Of a DNA stretch of 64,000 bases, positions 47,378-59,384 are shown in pieces. The position numbers and the translations under genes were made by a program. Under the pieces are notes generated by a model, which saw only the letters and a program-made list of their open reading frames with translations, searched no databases and had not been told where the DNA came from. The DNA comes from Craterostigma plantagineum (Eukaryota; Streptophyta; Magnoliopsida; Lamiales; Linderniaceae), in contig JAPQWV010000420.1 of the NCBI GenBank assembly GCA_027422505.1, positions 1 to 64,000 of the forward strand, read 5' to 3'. How positions within the stretch are numbered: the first letter of the stretch is position 1; each line of letters begins with the position of its first letter.

Positions 47378-49305
47378 TTAGTCTAAAAAGGTGGCATTAT
47401 TACCTTCAATCGCTGAATGGGCTACGGCGCGAGATATCATTTGATTCGCCTCAGTTTCACATACCTGTAGCAAAAAAAATGCGACATTTTAACAGAAACA
47501 GGCGCTATACAACGGAGTGTTCTTGGGATGACAGACGCAAATGCCAGAAAAGAGTAAATTCATAAAGTATGTGATTGTTTATTATGGTGTTGAAAATGTG
47601 GAACACGTTAGGGAGTCAAAGTCAGAGTCGCACCTCGTTCGTTAGGAGCAGAAAAGGTCTTACATCTTGGCGACGGGGTGAGATTCGAGTGAGACTTTTT
47701 CCGTTGGATTTGCTACGAGCAACGTTTTTACTCCCAATAGGTCTTTTCTTGCAGCCCAGGTACTTACCACCGTCCTCATCTTCATCTGTGTCGATCTGTA
47801 CAGGAGTTGGCGACCTTGTCTGAATGCTCATGCGTTCTGGGATATAAACGTTGAAGTAATAACTAACGATATCTGCTCTACACTTGTTCCGTAATTTCTT
47901 TAAACTCAGCTTCAGAAAGTCCCCATTCTGTGATCTTCTTTTCAGCAGTGACTCCAAGATTTTTCGTTCTTTCGCTGTCCAAGGCTTCAAAATCTGATCG
48001 CCCGTCTCGTGTAACTTCCAGCTGAAGAAAGCAGATCCAAGATCAGACCGTAAAAGTTTTCTACCATCGCATATGTGCCTCACCACACAGTCAACTGATC
48101 CATGAGAGACACAGCTACAAGTATTAGGCCTCCCTTGCCCAACTCCTCTTTCAGAAGGTTTCGGCGATCTGCTTTTGAGAGGCCAAGTTCGGGTGCCCAG
48201 CCATTTGATGACATTAGGATCATTGCCATATGATCGAACGAGCGTATCTTTGTCCACTGGCCCATTCAACTCGGGGACATCAGCTTGGAATCTTGGCCCA
48301 ATTGGAATAACATTTTTGGTACCATCGTAATCATCCATTAGAGTCTGCAACCAAGATGACTCAAGTGGTCGGAGGGGCTTAGTAGCTCGTGTGGCTTTTG
48401 ATGGGCCCAATGCACTTTTGCTTTGGGAGGTTTTCGTTATCTTACACTTAAGCTTCCCGGGACTTGGAGGTCTTGAACTGCTTCTAAATTCATTAGATCT
48501 CAACTTCTTAAGACTGGATGGCGTTGACCCTCTCTCAGATTCATCATAATCCACTGTTGCGGACATGTATTTGCCAGATAATTTTGGTTTCTTGTTGAGT
48601 AAAGTTTCATCAATGGTCAAACTGCTCGAATTACCAGATTCAGGACAGAGTTTATCAGAAGACTTGCCAGAGACAATTGAACTGACCAAGCATGAATCTG
48701 CCGAAGGAAGCTGACTCCCTTCAGCAGATATATTTTGTTGATTGAGCACAGCAAAGACTGACGAAGCTACTTGCCGCCCATTGATTAACCTCTCATGCTT
48801 CCTCTTCCTCTGAGAAACCAAACAGTTATAATTCTACAAAGGAAAGACCAATTCTACCAGGAAAGCAAAACAAAATCGGAATCAGGAATGGCTTATCAGA
48901 ACAGCAAAAGCGTCTTATTCTGAATTTCCAAATTATATAATACATAGCAGAAAACCACAGCAGTAAACATTTGCTTCCTTCTGTGCTACCGAACTAAAGC
49001 CCTCGGAGGCTAGTATTGTTATCTCTAATAATCAGAACATACAAGGTCAATAATTCAGAAAATTGGGACCTTACCAAATTAATGCGAGATTCATTGAGAT
49101 GCATATATTTCCTAATCCTCAGAATCTGATCCAAAAATGGCCTGTTATAGTCCGGCGCAAACTGTGGCTGACAAGGATCCAAAGCAAGCCTCTTAAGCTG
49201 GGCTATCATGTCGGCAACCCAGCAGCTAGAAAATTCTGAATTTCGTTGCGCACCCTCAGCAGCTTGAGACTTTTTCATCCCCTTCTCCGCTTGTTGCTTG
49301 ACCAT
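47378..49305 (-). CDS. ELM2/SANT-domain nuclear protein, intact right-arm copy
   Basis: Three coding exons on the minus strand: 49075-49305, 47664-48809 and 47378-47464. They give 487 residues with GT-AG introns. It starts MVKQQAEKGMKKSQAAEG directly after a 5' UTR intron acceptor. The basic segment RKRKHERLINGRQ (residues 78-90) may be a nuclear localisation signal. An ELM2 motif follows (VIPIGPRFQADVPELNGP, then VRSYGNDPNVIKWLGTRTWP), then a SANT-like region (KPWTAKERKILESLLKRR, RADIVSYYFNVYIPERMS). ELM2-SANT proteins act in histone deacetylase and other chromatin complexes. Closest plant families are ELM2-only and ARID-ELM2 proteins; I see no ARID domain. The last exon could be extended if its apparent stop is spliced out. 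Confidence 0.85.
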
Positions 49306-50111
49306 CTGTCACACCCAAAGTTACATATACAAATGCTTGGTTATGGAAATTGAATTCAGGCCAACTTAGAGGATAAACTAGATCACCATTTGGGGCAGAA
49401 AGTGCAAAGTATACCCGATCAAATGGAAAAAAAAATTGAAAATCATCTTCAAAACATGCTGTAGATAATTAGAAATCCATTACAGGATAATTGCTACCCC
49501 GCCGAGTCAGTCTACAAATCCTAAAGACTGCTCCACAAAACACCAACACAGTTTGGGATTTGTGTCGTGTTTAACTCATCACCATCACCCGAGGAGCATG
49601 TTTACACCACAGAAATATTCATTTTCTACAGCCGAGCTTAGGCTCTGGAGAACAGAATTGAGACGGGTTTATGAGCTGATTTAACAAGTCAAACAACCCG
49701 CTCGAGTGCACTAGAGAAGCATACCCTAACATTAAACACCCAATTTCAATCTCTCACTGCAAGCCAATCCTGCGCCTGAATCGCCAATCGAACTTTTTCA
49801 TCCTTACTCATTTACATATCGAGTTCCATTCCATACCTTTGTATTCACGATCACTGGACAATAGGCAGTCGAATCTGGCATCAATCGCTGGATTCCCTCG
49901 GCAGAAAACACGAATAGCAGCACCAGCTACTTCGTTTCAATCGAAGTTCTAATGCCACCCCACGTTCTCGCTGTCGCTGGACTCTCTCTCTCTCTATCTC
50001 TCTGTCTCTCTCTATATATATATATATATGTGGAAAAAAATCAATACTACTAAATACACACAAGGGTAAAGTAGTCACTGCAGTTGCCTCAGTACAGGTA
50101 CAGTATTCCGA
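49306..50111 (-). promoter_or_regulatory. ELM2-domain gene 5' UTR intron and promoter, right arm
   Basis: Mirror of 40058-40860. The intron runs from 49306 to about 49835, where the donor ACAAAG|GTATGG lies. GA/TA microsatellite at 49980-50031. Confidence 0.5.
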
Positions 50112-50119
50112 TTTCACTT

Positions 50120-50505
50120 ATTTGATATGGCGTCCACCTACCGTGAGCAACCACCGTTGAGTACCATAAGCAAATCTCTCATTTTTTTCGTGTGTTTTTT
50201 TCGATTTCCAACGCCGCTAACACCTCCGTAGACCCTCTCATATTCATTGCTAACCTACATCACCCTCTCCAACACGTTAATTTTAAGAGAATTCATTATT
50301 TATTCTTCACACGTGGGCGACGTACCGATGCGATGATTTTCTTAAAAATTAACGTGTTGAATATGATGATTTATTTTAGCAATAGATATGAGAGGGTCTA
50401 CGTAGGTGTTGGCGACGTTGGGAATCGAGAAAATGCCAAAAAATGAGAGATTTGCTTATGATGATCACGGTGTTGTCATGGTAGATGGGCATCATAGCAA
50501 ATCTC
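50120..50505. mobile_element. Foldback MITE upstream of ELM2-domain gene, right arm
   Basis: Mirror of 39665-40049, flanked by TTTCACTT at 50112-50119 and 50506-50513. Confidence 0.75.
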
Positions 50506-50513
50506 TTTCACTT

Positions 50514-52186
50514 GTATTACTAAATGTTGATGGCATATCATATGAGAAAGATGCATCATAAACCATGATTGATTTCACGTATTTGATTTCACTTGATTTT
50601 TCTAACCTTCTTCTTCGAAAGCCGTCGATGATGAGCTTCGAGCATCTCTTTTGCACAAAATACGTAGATCTTTACTAGTAGCAGTCATCAAGTATGGCCT
50701 GGGACTTGAAATGAATCGAACGTAAATAAATCTGAAACATCCGAAATTTACCTAAAAAACTTGGCCTTTACTACCCAGGGGCGGGGCATAGGCGAGCTCA
50801 TGATTTGGGACATATCCGAAATCGATATTGAGATAAATCGAACTTCATCACGTTAAATAATCGAAACCATCTCAACACATTCAAAACTCGGCCTTTATTA
50901 GTCCTTGAAGGAAGGACCCTTGAAACTTGGGAGGAACTCATGATTTCGGGACAAACTCGAACATCGATTAGATGAATCTGTCTGAGAAACATCTCAACAT
51001 TCACATAAGAATTTGATGCGTGTGACAGAACTTTTGCTTTCAGCATTCACTCACTGTTTTCGAGACTTTAGAAAACTTTGGTATATCCGTATTTTTTTTC
51101 CCATACAGAAGAAACGCAACAACTCCCCACGCGAAATAGGCAAAGTAAGAACGATGAATCATTTTTACAGTCACAGAATAAGCCAAAGCACACTGTTCCA
51201 ATCCCTTGCCGATCCAATACCGTCCTCCATCGATGGTCAAAGGGAAACAGCAACGGAAGATCAGATGAAAACTTGCGTGTAATCAATCAGATTATTCAGT
51301 AGAAAATCGACCACTGCAGATTATAACAGAGGCTAATTACGTGCCGTTTCACAAACTTCGAATTAATCGGGCAAGAAGAAGCGAGCATGGGCATGTCAAT
51401 TCGTAGATCAATGCTGGGATTAATGTTTTTTTCTGAAAACTGAGAGAGGCATCGATTTTTCTCTAGGGTTTTTAATGTATATATATAAGTTATAATAGAG
51501 TCGTGGTGATTATTGCCGTTGGGATTAAAGAGCTGTTACGTTTACGTATAAAATAAATAAATTCCGTTAGATAATCAGAATTCGAAGACGAACCGTAGTA
51601 TAGGATTCATAACTAAAAGATTTCGCTAATTGGTATGCATGGAAAGACATGTAAATTATTAAAATCACTTGGGCTTCGCTTACGTGAAGCCAACCTCGTA
51701 CGATGTTCTAATATTCGTGCAAGGATGACTTCCGTACATCGTAAAGTGAAAAAAAGAAAAAAGAAATTTAATACGCAGAATGTTGCGTTTCATCCATGGA
51801 ATCAAAATCTCAGGATTTTGACTAGGCTTGGATAGAGACAAAGGGAAAACTAAATTCATCATCTTTGTCTTTTTACATGGAAGCCCAACTCCATCGCTGT
51901 TTAAAATAAAATCACTCATATATAATCTATATGAATCACAAAGAAAAAGGCAAAAGAAGGAAGAAACCCAAGATTCTAATAAATCAACGTAGGAGTAAGT
52001 TAAGCAGAGACATAGGAACGTCAAGATTCAAGATTCAAAACAGTGGCATAAAGAGAGAACATAAAACCTACTCAACATAATTAGAATATCTTGGATGAAA
52101 ATGCACACGAAAATTGGTTAAATCCATCGATCTTTATTCAGGGAATGTTGTTGGGCTAAAAAAATTCAGGGAATGTTGTATAAATT
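50514..52186. other. Mirror of 37986-39656; no confident gene
   Basis: Same open frames in reverse, with small indels that change their lengths between arms. That argues against selection for coding. Confidence 0.4.
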
Positions 52187-52194
52187 TAATATTA

Positions 52195-52611
52195 GGGGAA
52201 ATTATAAAATTAGGTCACTAAGTATACATGTTTTCGTTTTTGAGTCACTGTGTTTGGTAATTGCAAAAGTATGTCACTAACTTTTCATGTAAAAACAATT
52301 TTGGGTCATATTTTCAATTTTAGATCACTAAGAATATACTTTTTCGATTTTGGGTCACTAAGTTTACATTTTTTTCAATTTTGGGTCACTCATTTGGTAC
52401 TAATGTTATAAACATAGTGACTTAAAATTGAAAAAAATGTAAACTTAGTGACCCAAAATCGAAAAAATATATTCTTAGTGACCTAAAATTGAAAACATGA
52501 CCCAAAATTGTTTTCACATGAAGAGTTAGTGACCTACCTTTGCAATTATCAAACATAGTGATCCAAAACGAAAATTTGTATACTTAGTGACCTAATTTTA
52601 TAATTTTGCCT
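52195..52611. mobile_element. Foldback MITE with TAATATTA duplication, right arm
   Basis: Mirror of 37564-37977. TAATATTA at 52187-52194 and 52612-52619. Confidence 0.85.
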
Positions 52612-52619
52612 TAATATTA

Positions 52620-53552
52620 TATTTCACGTGCGGAGGCTTGAGGGTTTTCTTTTTTTAATTTGTTGTGAGCAGAATCTGAAACGATTACGCAAGACACATA
52701 TGGTTTGATAAAGGGGTAGGATATATTCCCGGGATTTAAAGATTATTGGTTGTGTTCATATAATAAAAAAAAATATTTGCTGATCTTTTACATTATATGT
52801 ATAACATATGCATGCTAGATGCATATAATAAATACCCCTTAATACCTCCAATAAGGTATTAGATAAAACTATCCCTCTCCTTAAGTTTAGCTATTCTCGA
52901 CCCTGAATGACAAATTTACCCTTCATCTATAAAATATTAAATTCACTATACGGATAAAATTGTAATTGAACGCAACTAAACATAATACCATCCAAAATCA
53001 TCTATCAAACATACCCTCCATTATTTATCCTAACTAATATCATCTCAACACATCCTCCCTACCAAACTGACTTTATAATATGAGAGTTAATTCATAACAA
53101 GTATTTTTGTACACTCACATGCTGTGTTATACAATAACTAGTATTTTTGCACGTGTGTTATACAGTAGAAGAGTAAAAGTCGAATATCTATGAAAAATAT
53201 ATGGGTGGTTTTGTTTGAATTTTAATATTATTATTTTTCATTATCAATTGACAAGCAAAAATGTGATAATTCCCAAGCTAAGGCTTAAAGCTTCATAAAA
53301 GAATAGATATGTATAGTCTCATCCTCTAAACAATCAAGGCATCGTGGCAACGAATCGACATTTCTCTCTCTAGATACGAACTTAAGTGTTCATTGCCTCA
53401 GTTCAAAATAAATATTTATAAGCCCAATAAGCACCATGAAGCCCATTAAAGAAGTCCAATCAATAAAAAATGAAGGAAAAAAGTGATGCGATACAAGTGA
53501 GTCCATTGTGAATATACAGTGCAAGATAATTTGGAGGAGAGTGTAATTTATA
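52620..53552. other. AT-rich intergenic region, right arm
   Basis: No gene. The junction lacking the 485-bp left-arm insertion lies at about 53490-53505. Confidence 0.5.
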
Positions 53553-53813
53553 CTACATCTGTCCCACTTAATTCTTTCCAAAAATTAGTGGGCACGTAAA
53601 TTAAGAAACCATAATTTTTTAATATTATAATACACTTTTAGGAACTGAGAGAGAAAACTAATTAGTGAGCACTCAAATTAAGAAGCTTTTTTTAAATATA
53701 AATGGTAATTAGTTTAATTATTGGAATAATTTTTTATAAAAAGTAGAAATGAGAAGAATTATGCGGAACGCCCGAAATAGAAAGATGGAAAGAAATGAGT
53801 GGGACGAAGGAAG
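53553..53813. mobile_element. Stowaway-like MITE, right arm
   Basis: 261 bp with ends CTACATCTGTCCCACTT and AGTGGGACGAAGGAAG (inverted) and TA on each side (53551-53552, 53814-53815). Matches the Stowaway pattern of CTCCCTCCGTCCC-like ends. Confidence 0.65.
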
Positions 53814-54141
53814 TATATACTAGTATTTTCTTGCACACCCGATCTGCATGCCATGTTATCTATATTTAATAAAGAAATCATAATACTAAAAATAGAAAGA
53901 CAATTTTGGGAATATAAAAAATATTGTGTTAGTGGTTGGTTACACGAAGTTATATTGTTATTATCTATACTATTTTATAATTGGAGAGAGGGGGATACAA
54001 ACCGTCAAATCAAAACTGATTTGGTCTGTATATCTATAAACTGCCGAATTTCAATTGGATTTGGTCTGTATAATAGAAACTGCCGAAATTGAATTGGTCT
54101 GTACAATAGAATCTACCGATTTGCAATTGGAATTGGTCAAT

Positions 54142-54563
54142 TGTGAAAAAATGAAATGCGAGCTTGAACAAACAAGAATTACGTGGTTCGGATTGTTCTT
54201 CAATCCTACATCCACGGTGGTGAATCGTCTTTATCAATACGATCAACACAGACCTTTTTACAGAGAAGAAAAATGAAAGCTGAAGAAGATGAAAAATGAA
54301 TGATAGATAGAACAGTGCTCATTTCGTATTTAAGCTAAACTGATCCACTTGCGCGCGTAAAGTCGTTCCACTCAGTTTTGTATGTAAAACGTCGTTGGCT
54401 TAAGCAGTTTTATAAGTGACCAGCGCCTCTTTATAACTCTTCTGAGAACACGTTTTTCCTTTTGATTGAACTTCACGCGCGTTCTTCTCTGCTTTAGTTA
54501 TTTCTTTCTTCTCTTCCAGCACGACTAGATGATGCATGGATTCATGGTCACGAGCTTGCTTCA
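54142..54563 (-). repeat. 3' LTR of copia element, right arm
   Basis: 422 bp. Carries the same substitutions as the left-arm 3' LTR relative to the 5' LTR. Confidence 0.9.
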
Positions 54564-57500
54564 ATATGCCCCCGCAAGATGGAAGGTAGTAATTCACTAC
54601 TGACATCTTGAACAACAGTCTCTGTAACAAAGGACCTGTGAGCGGTTTGGTTAGAACATCAGCCAACTAGTCTTCACTCCTTACAGGTAGCACCTTAACT
54701 GATCCGATTGAGATATGATGCCTGATAAAGTGGCAGTCTATCTCGATATGTTTGGACCTCTCATGAAATTTTGGGTTTGATGCTAGCTTTAATGCAGACT
54801 GGTTATCACAGTATAAGGTAGGAACTTGCTGAACTGATATGTGCAATTCTTGAAGCAACTGTTTGATCCATAACATCTCAGCTACAGCTGAGCCTAAAGC
54901 CCTATATTCTGCCTCTGTTGAGGACCTAGATACAGTCGCCTGTTTCTTAGATTTCCAAGTAATGATGGAGTCTCCAAGGAAGGTGCAATATCCAGTTATA
55001 GACTTCCTTGTATCTTGACAGTTTGCCCAGTCTGAGTCAGAGAAGCCCCTAAGGTGTAATCCTGGGTTTGTACTCATGAATATTCCCTGTCCTGGAGTTG
55101 CCTTAATGTACCTGAGCAGGTGATGAGCTGCCCTAAGATGGTCTGATCTGGGAGAAGCCATGTATTGGCTGAGTTTGTGCACGGAGTAGGAGATGTCTGG
55201 TCTTGTGAGAGTTAAATAAAGCAGTCTCCCTACTAATCTGCGGTACTTAAAAGGATCTGTCAACAAGTCTCCCCCTTCTTTGGACAGCTTATCACTGGGG
55301 TTTATAGGTGTTGTCAGTGGTTTTGCTTCTAGATACCCGGAATCTGTAAGAAGTTGCAAGGCATATTGTCTTTGGGTAATGAGAATCCCTGCCGTGCTCC
55401 TTTCTACCTCAATGCCAAGAAAGAATCTTAAGTCCCCAAGGTCTTTGATCTTAAAGCATGTCCCCAAGAGGCTCTTAACTTGGTTTATCTCGTCAATGGA
55501 GGGTCCCGCCAGGATCATGTCATCTACATATACTAGTAGTATGACTAGATGATCACCTCTGCCCCTGATGAAGAGTGTGTGGTCCGAGTGAGTCTGGGTG
55601 AAACCAAATCTCTTTACTGCCTCTGTAAATTTCATATTCCATTGTCTTGACGCTTGTTTCAGCCCGTACAGGGATTTATGCAACTTACAGACCATTCGAT
55701 TTGTCCCTGATCTGCTATAGCTCTTGTTGAATCCTTCAGGTAAATCCATGAACACTTCCTCTGTTAAGTCTCCATTTAGGAACGCATTGCTTACATCCAA
55801 TTGTGCTAGATTCCACTTGAGCTTGGTGGCCAAAGCTAGGAGGATTTTGATAGTATTTGGTTTGGCTACCGGGGCAAACGTATCAATGTAGTCTACCCCC
55901 TCTCTCTGATCGTATCCCTTAGCAACCAGACGTGCCTTGTATTTCTCTATCTCACCATTTGAATTGTATTTGATCTTGTAGACCCAACGGCACCCAATGG
56001 ATTTGGCTCCTTCAGGCAGTGGAGTAATTGTCCAGGTTTCATTCTCAGTGAATGCCTGATATCTTCTTCCATGGCTTGTAGCCATTGCTGTGATGAGGAT
56101 GCCTGAGCAAAGCTCTTAGGCTCACTGGCCAGGGCAACATTTGTGACAAGGGCCTGGTATTCTGGTGGAAACTTCTGGTATGACAGTGTTTCAGATAATG
56201 GATGCACAACTCTGTGGCCTGAAACTTTGTTGCAATGATAGTCTTCTAGATAGGTTGGTCTCTTGCTTTCTCTGGCAGACCTTCTCTGCTGTTGCTGTGT
56301 CTGGGGCTGATCTTCAACATTTGAGGTGCTCTGTTCCCCTTGATGAGCCAGCTCCTCTTCATCATGATGACCATTGGAAGCCAATTCCTCTTCATTTCTC
56401 ATATCAGAATCCAATACTTGTGATCTGGGCAGAACAAGCTCAGAGAAGGGGTCCCTATCTGTGGTAGCAGGTTCTGTTTTGTATGGAAATTCATCTTCTT
56501 TGAACTTAACATCTCGAGAAACAAAGATTTCACCAGTCCTTATGTCCATGACCTTGTAGCCCTTCATTCCATTTGGGTACCCAATAAACACGCACTCCTT
56601 GCCCTCGGGTCAAACTTCCTTCTAGCAGCTGCAAGAGTAGCACAAAAACACAAACAACCAAAGACCCGTAGTTGATCATAATTTACAGGTCTTTGGAACA
56701 GCAGTTCAAAGGGACTCTTGTTTCCTAGCATAACTGATGGAGTCCTATTTATGAGGAAGGTTGATGTCAACACACATTCGGACCAGTACTTTATAGCCAA
56801 ACCAGATTGGAACAGCAAGGCTCTAGCTACGTTTAGTAGATGCTGATGTTTTCTCTCCACAACAGAATTCTGTTGTGGAGTTTGAACACAAGATAACTGA
56901 TGGATGATTCCCTTGCTTCTAAAGAGTTCTAGGAGGTTGAATTCCTTTGCATTGTCTGACCTTACGGTCTTGATTCTACACCTGAATTGTGTCTCTAGTA
57001 ATGCCAAAAAATAGGACAGGATAGAGCTAGCCTCAGACTTATGCTTGATCATAAATAACCAAGTGAATCTGGAAAAATCATCAACTATGGTAATGAAATA
57101 TTGATGGCCAAGATGGGATGGAATATGAAAAGGGCCCCAAATGTCACAATGAACCAAATCAAAAGCAGCACAAGCAGTTTTACTATCAGTAGGAAATGAG
57201 TTCTTTTTCTGTTTTGCGAGTGGACAGATTTTACAATATGGCTTCTCTGAGCTGAAAACATGTTTTACTGAACTACCAAGCAATCCTAACACCTTGCTTG
57301 ATGGATGACCCATCCTATTATGCCATAAAGCAGTGGAAAACTTATTCAGGAAAGTAAAGCTGTTTCTATTTAAGAGTTTGCTGGCAGGGTCACTCTTTAT
57401 TGTGTATAATCCTTCCACCAGCTCACCCCTGCCAATCATTTGCTGCAAATGATCCTGCACAACAAATCCATTAGGGCCAAAGGAAAAATGATACCCCTGT

Positions 57501-58279
57501 TCATTTGCTAGGCAACTTACTGATATGAGGTTAAAATGGAATTGAGGCACTAAGAGCACACCAGTCAAAGTTATGAATCTGTTTATTACCACTGTACCTG
57601 CTCTGCTGACTTTTACCATTGTTCTATCTGGTAAAATAATGCTTGAAGTACCTATGTCATGTATGTCTGATAAAAGAGACTGATTTCCACAGATGTGCCG
57701 AGTGGCACCAGAATCTACCACCCAAGATCTAGTACCTGTGAGCTGAGGCAAGTTAACAGATAAACAAATACCTGAGTTTTTCTCTGCCTGTTGCCAGACT
57801 TCTGATGAAGCAGATGGCACAGTCCCAACAGATTGGTTGAATAAAGCCTTCAGGCTCTGCAGCTGGAATGGTGTCATCTGCACCTGCACCAAAGTATCTC
57901 CCCCTGAAGCATCACTGGTCTGGTTGCTTTGTTGCAGTGTCCTAGCAGTTGAGTCCACCATGGTTTGGTTAATTCTGGCCCCTTTAAACCTTAATCCCTG
58001 TCTAAACCCTGGTGGAAAACCATGCAGTTGATAGCAAGTATCAACTGTATGCCCCTTCTTGTGGCAGTGAGTGCACTGTGGCTTTGTGCCATCCCTTCTC
58101 TGATAGTGTGGAGGCTGTCTTGCAGGTTCTTGATTAGTCTTGGCTGCGAACATAGCCATGCTATTAATCTGAGCCTCACTGTCTTTCACTGCCCCTGAAG
58201 CAACTGCCCTCTGCTTCTCCTCTTGCACCAGCAGAGAGAAAGCTTTCTTAATTGAAGGCAACGGGTCCATTAGTAATAT
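54564..58279 (-). pseudogene. Copia gag-pol remainder, right arm (broken)
   Basis: The longest open stretches are 56564-58270 (zinc knuckle, protease, integrase) and 54667-56085 (reverse transcriptase, RNase H). Between them lies 55947-56591 in another frame. Breaks: a frame change near 56600, a frame change near 56065 and a TAG at about 54667. It lacks the three extra single-base breaks seen in the left arm, so this is the better sequence of the pair. Still non-autonomous because of the shared stops. Confidence 0.9.
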
Positions 58280-58906
58280 CTACCCTCTAACTTGCGAGTA
58301 GGAATCATTTAACCCCATTAGGAAGGTCAAGACATACTCTTCATTCAAGTAATCTTTGATCTTGTTGATACCTCCACACGTACACTGAGTTGGTGGTTGA
58401 TAGTTACTTAATTCATCCCAGAGTGATTTCAGCTTAGTAAAATAGACTGAGATGCTGCTCGTACCTTGCACTAGGTTAATTAACTCTCGCTTGAGTTGGA
58501 AAACTCTTGGTTTATTTGTCTGACCGAACCTTTCTTCAAGATCCAACCAAACCTCCCTAGCAGATGAGCTGTACAAAATACTTGATGAAATGTCCCTCGA
58601 AACCGAGTTGATGATCCAAGAAATGACTACGTTATTGTTCCTCCTCCAAGCGCTGAGCTGATTTTGAGTGCCTGCCTGATCTTGAGGGTTGTCAACTGGC
58701 GGTAGAAGAACTCCATTAACAAATCCTTCCTTATTTCGCCCAATAAGAGCGATCATCATCGCTCGGCTCCACGTAGTGTAATTATCTCCATTCAATTGTT
58801 CGTGAATGAGTAATTGACCTGATGTGTCATTGTTGTTCAGAAAATAGGGGTCGTTGATTAGGACCACTGAGCTTGAAGAAGTAGAAGCTGATACTGTCGC
58901 AGCCAT
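58280..58906 (-). pseudogene. Copia gag N-terminal region, right arm
   Basis: Same as the left-arm gag, ending at the shared TAG nonsense codon (58280-58282 on the minus strand). Confidence 0.85.
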
Positions 58907-58962
58907 GGTGTTCGATTGAATGCTCAAGAATTCCCACTGATTTCAATCGTGCTCTGATACCA

Positions 58963-59384
58963 TGTGAAAAAATGAAATGCGAGCTTGAACAAACAAGAAT
59001 TACGTGGTTCGGATTGTTCTTCAATCCTACATCCACGGTGGTGAATCGTCTTTATTAATACGATCAACACAGACCTTTTTACAGAGAAGAAAAATGAAAG
59101 CTGAAGAAGATGAAAAATGAATGATAGATAGAACAGTGCTCATTTCGTATTTAAGCTAAACTGATCCACTTGCGCGCGTAAAGTCGTTCCACTCAGTTTT
59201 GTATGTAAAATGTCGTTGGCTTCAGCAGTTTTATAAGTGACCAGCGCCTCTTTATAACTCTTCTGAGAACACGTTTTTCCTTTTGATTGAACTTCACGCG
59301 CGTTCTTCTCTGCTTTAGTTATTTCTTTCTTCTCTTCCAGCACGACTAGATGATGCATGGATTCATGGTCACGAGCTTGCTTCA
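58963..59384 (-). repeat. 5' LTR of copia element, right arm
   Basis: 422 bp, TGAAGCAAG start at 59384 on the minus strand. Confidence 0.9.

Larger units (their letters stand above)
54142..59384 (-). mobile_element. Ty1-copia LTR retrotransposon, right arm copy
   Basis: Mirror of the element at 30383-35622, 5.24 kb. LTRs at 58963-59384 (5') and 54142-54563 (3'). The primer-binding site follows the 5' LTR at 58951-58962. It shares the three LTR-pair differences and the shared gag-pol breaks with the left copy, so both derive from one insertion. Confidence 0.95.
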
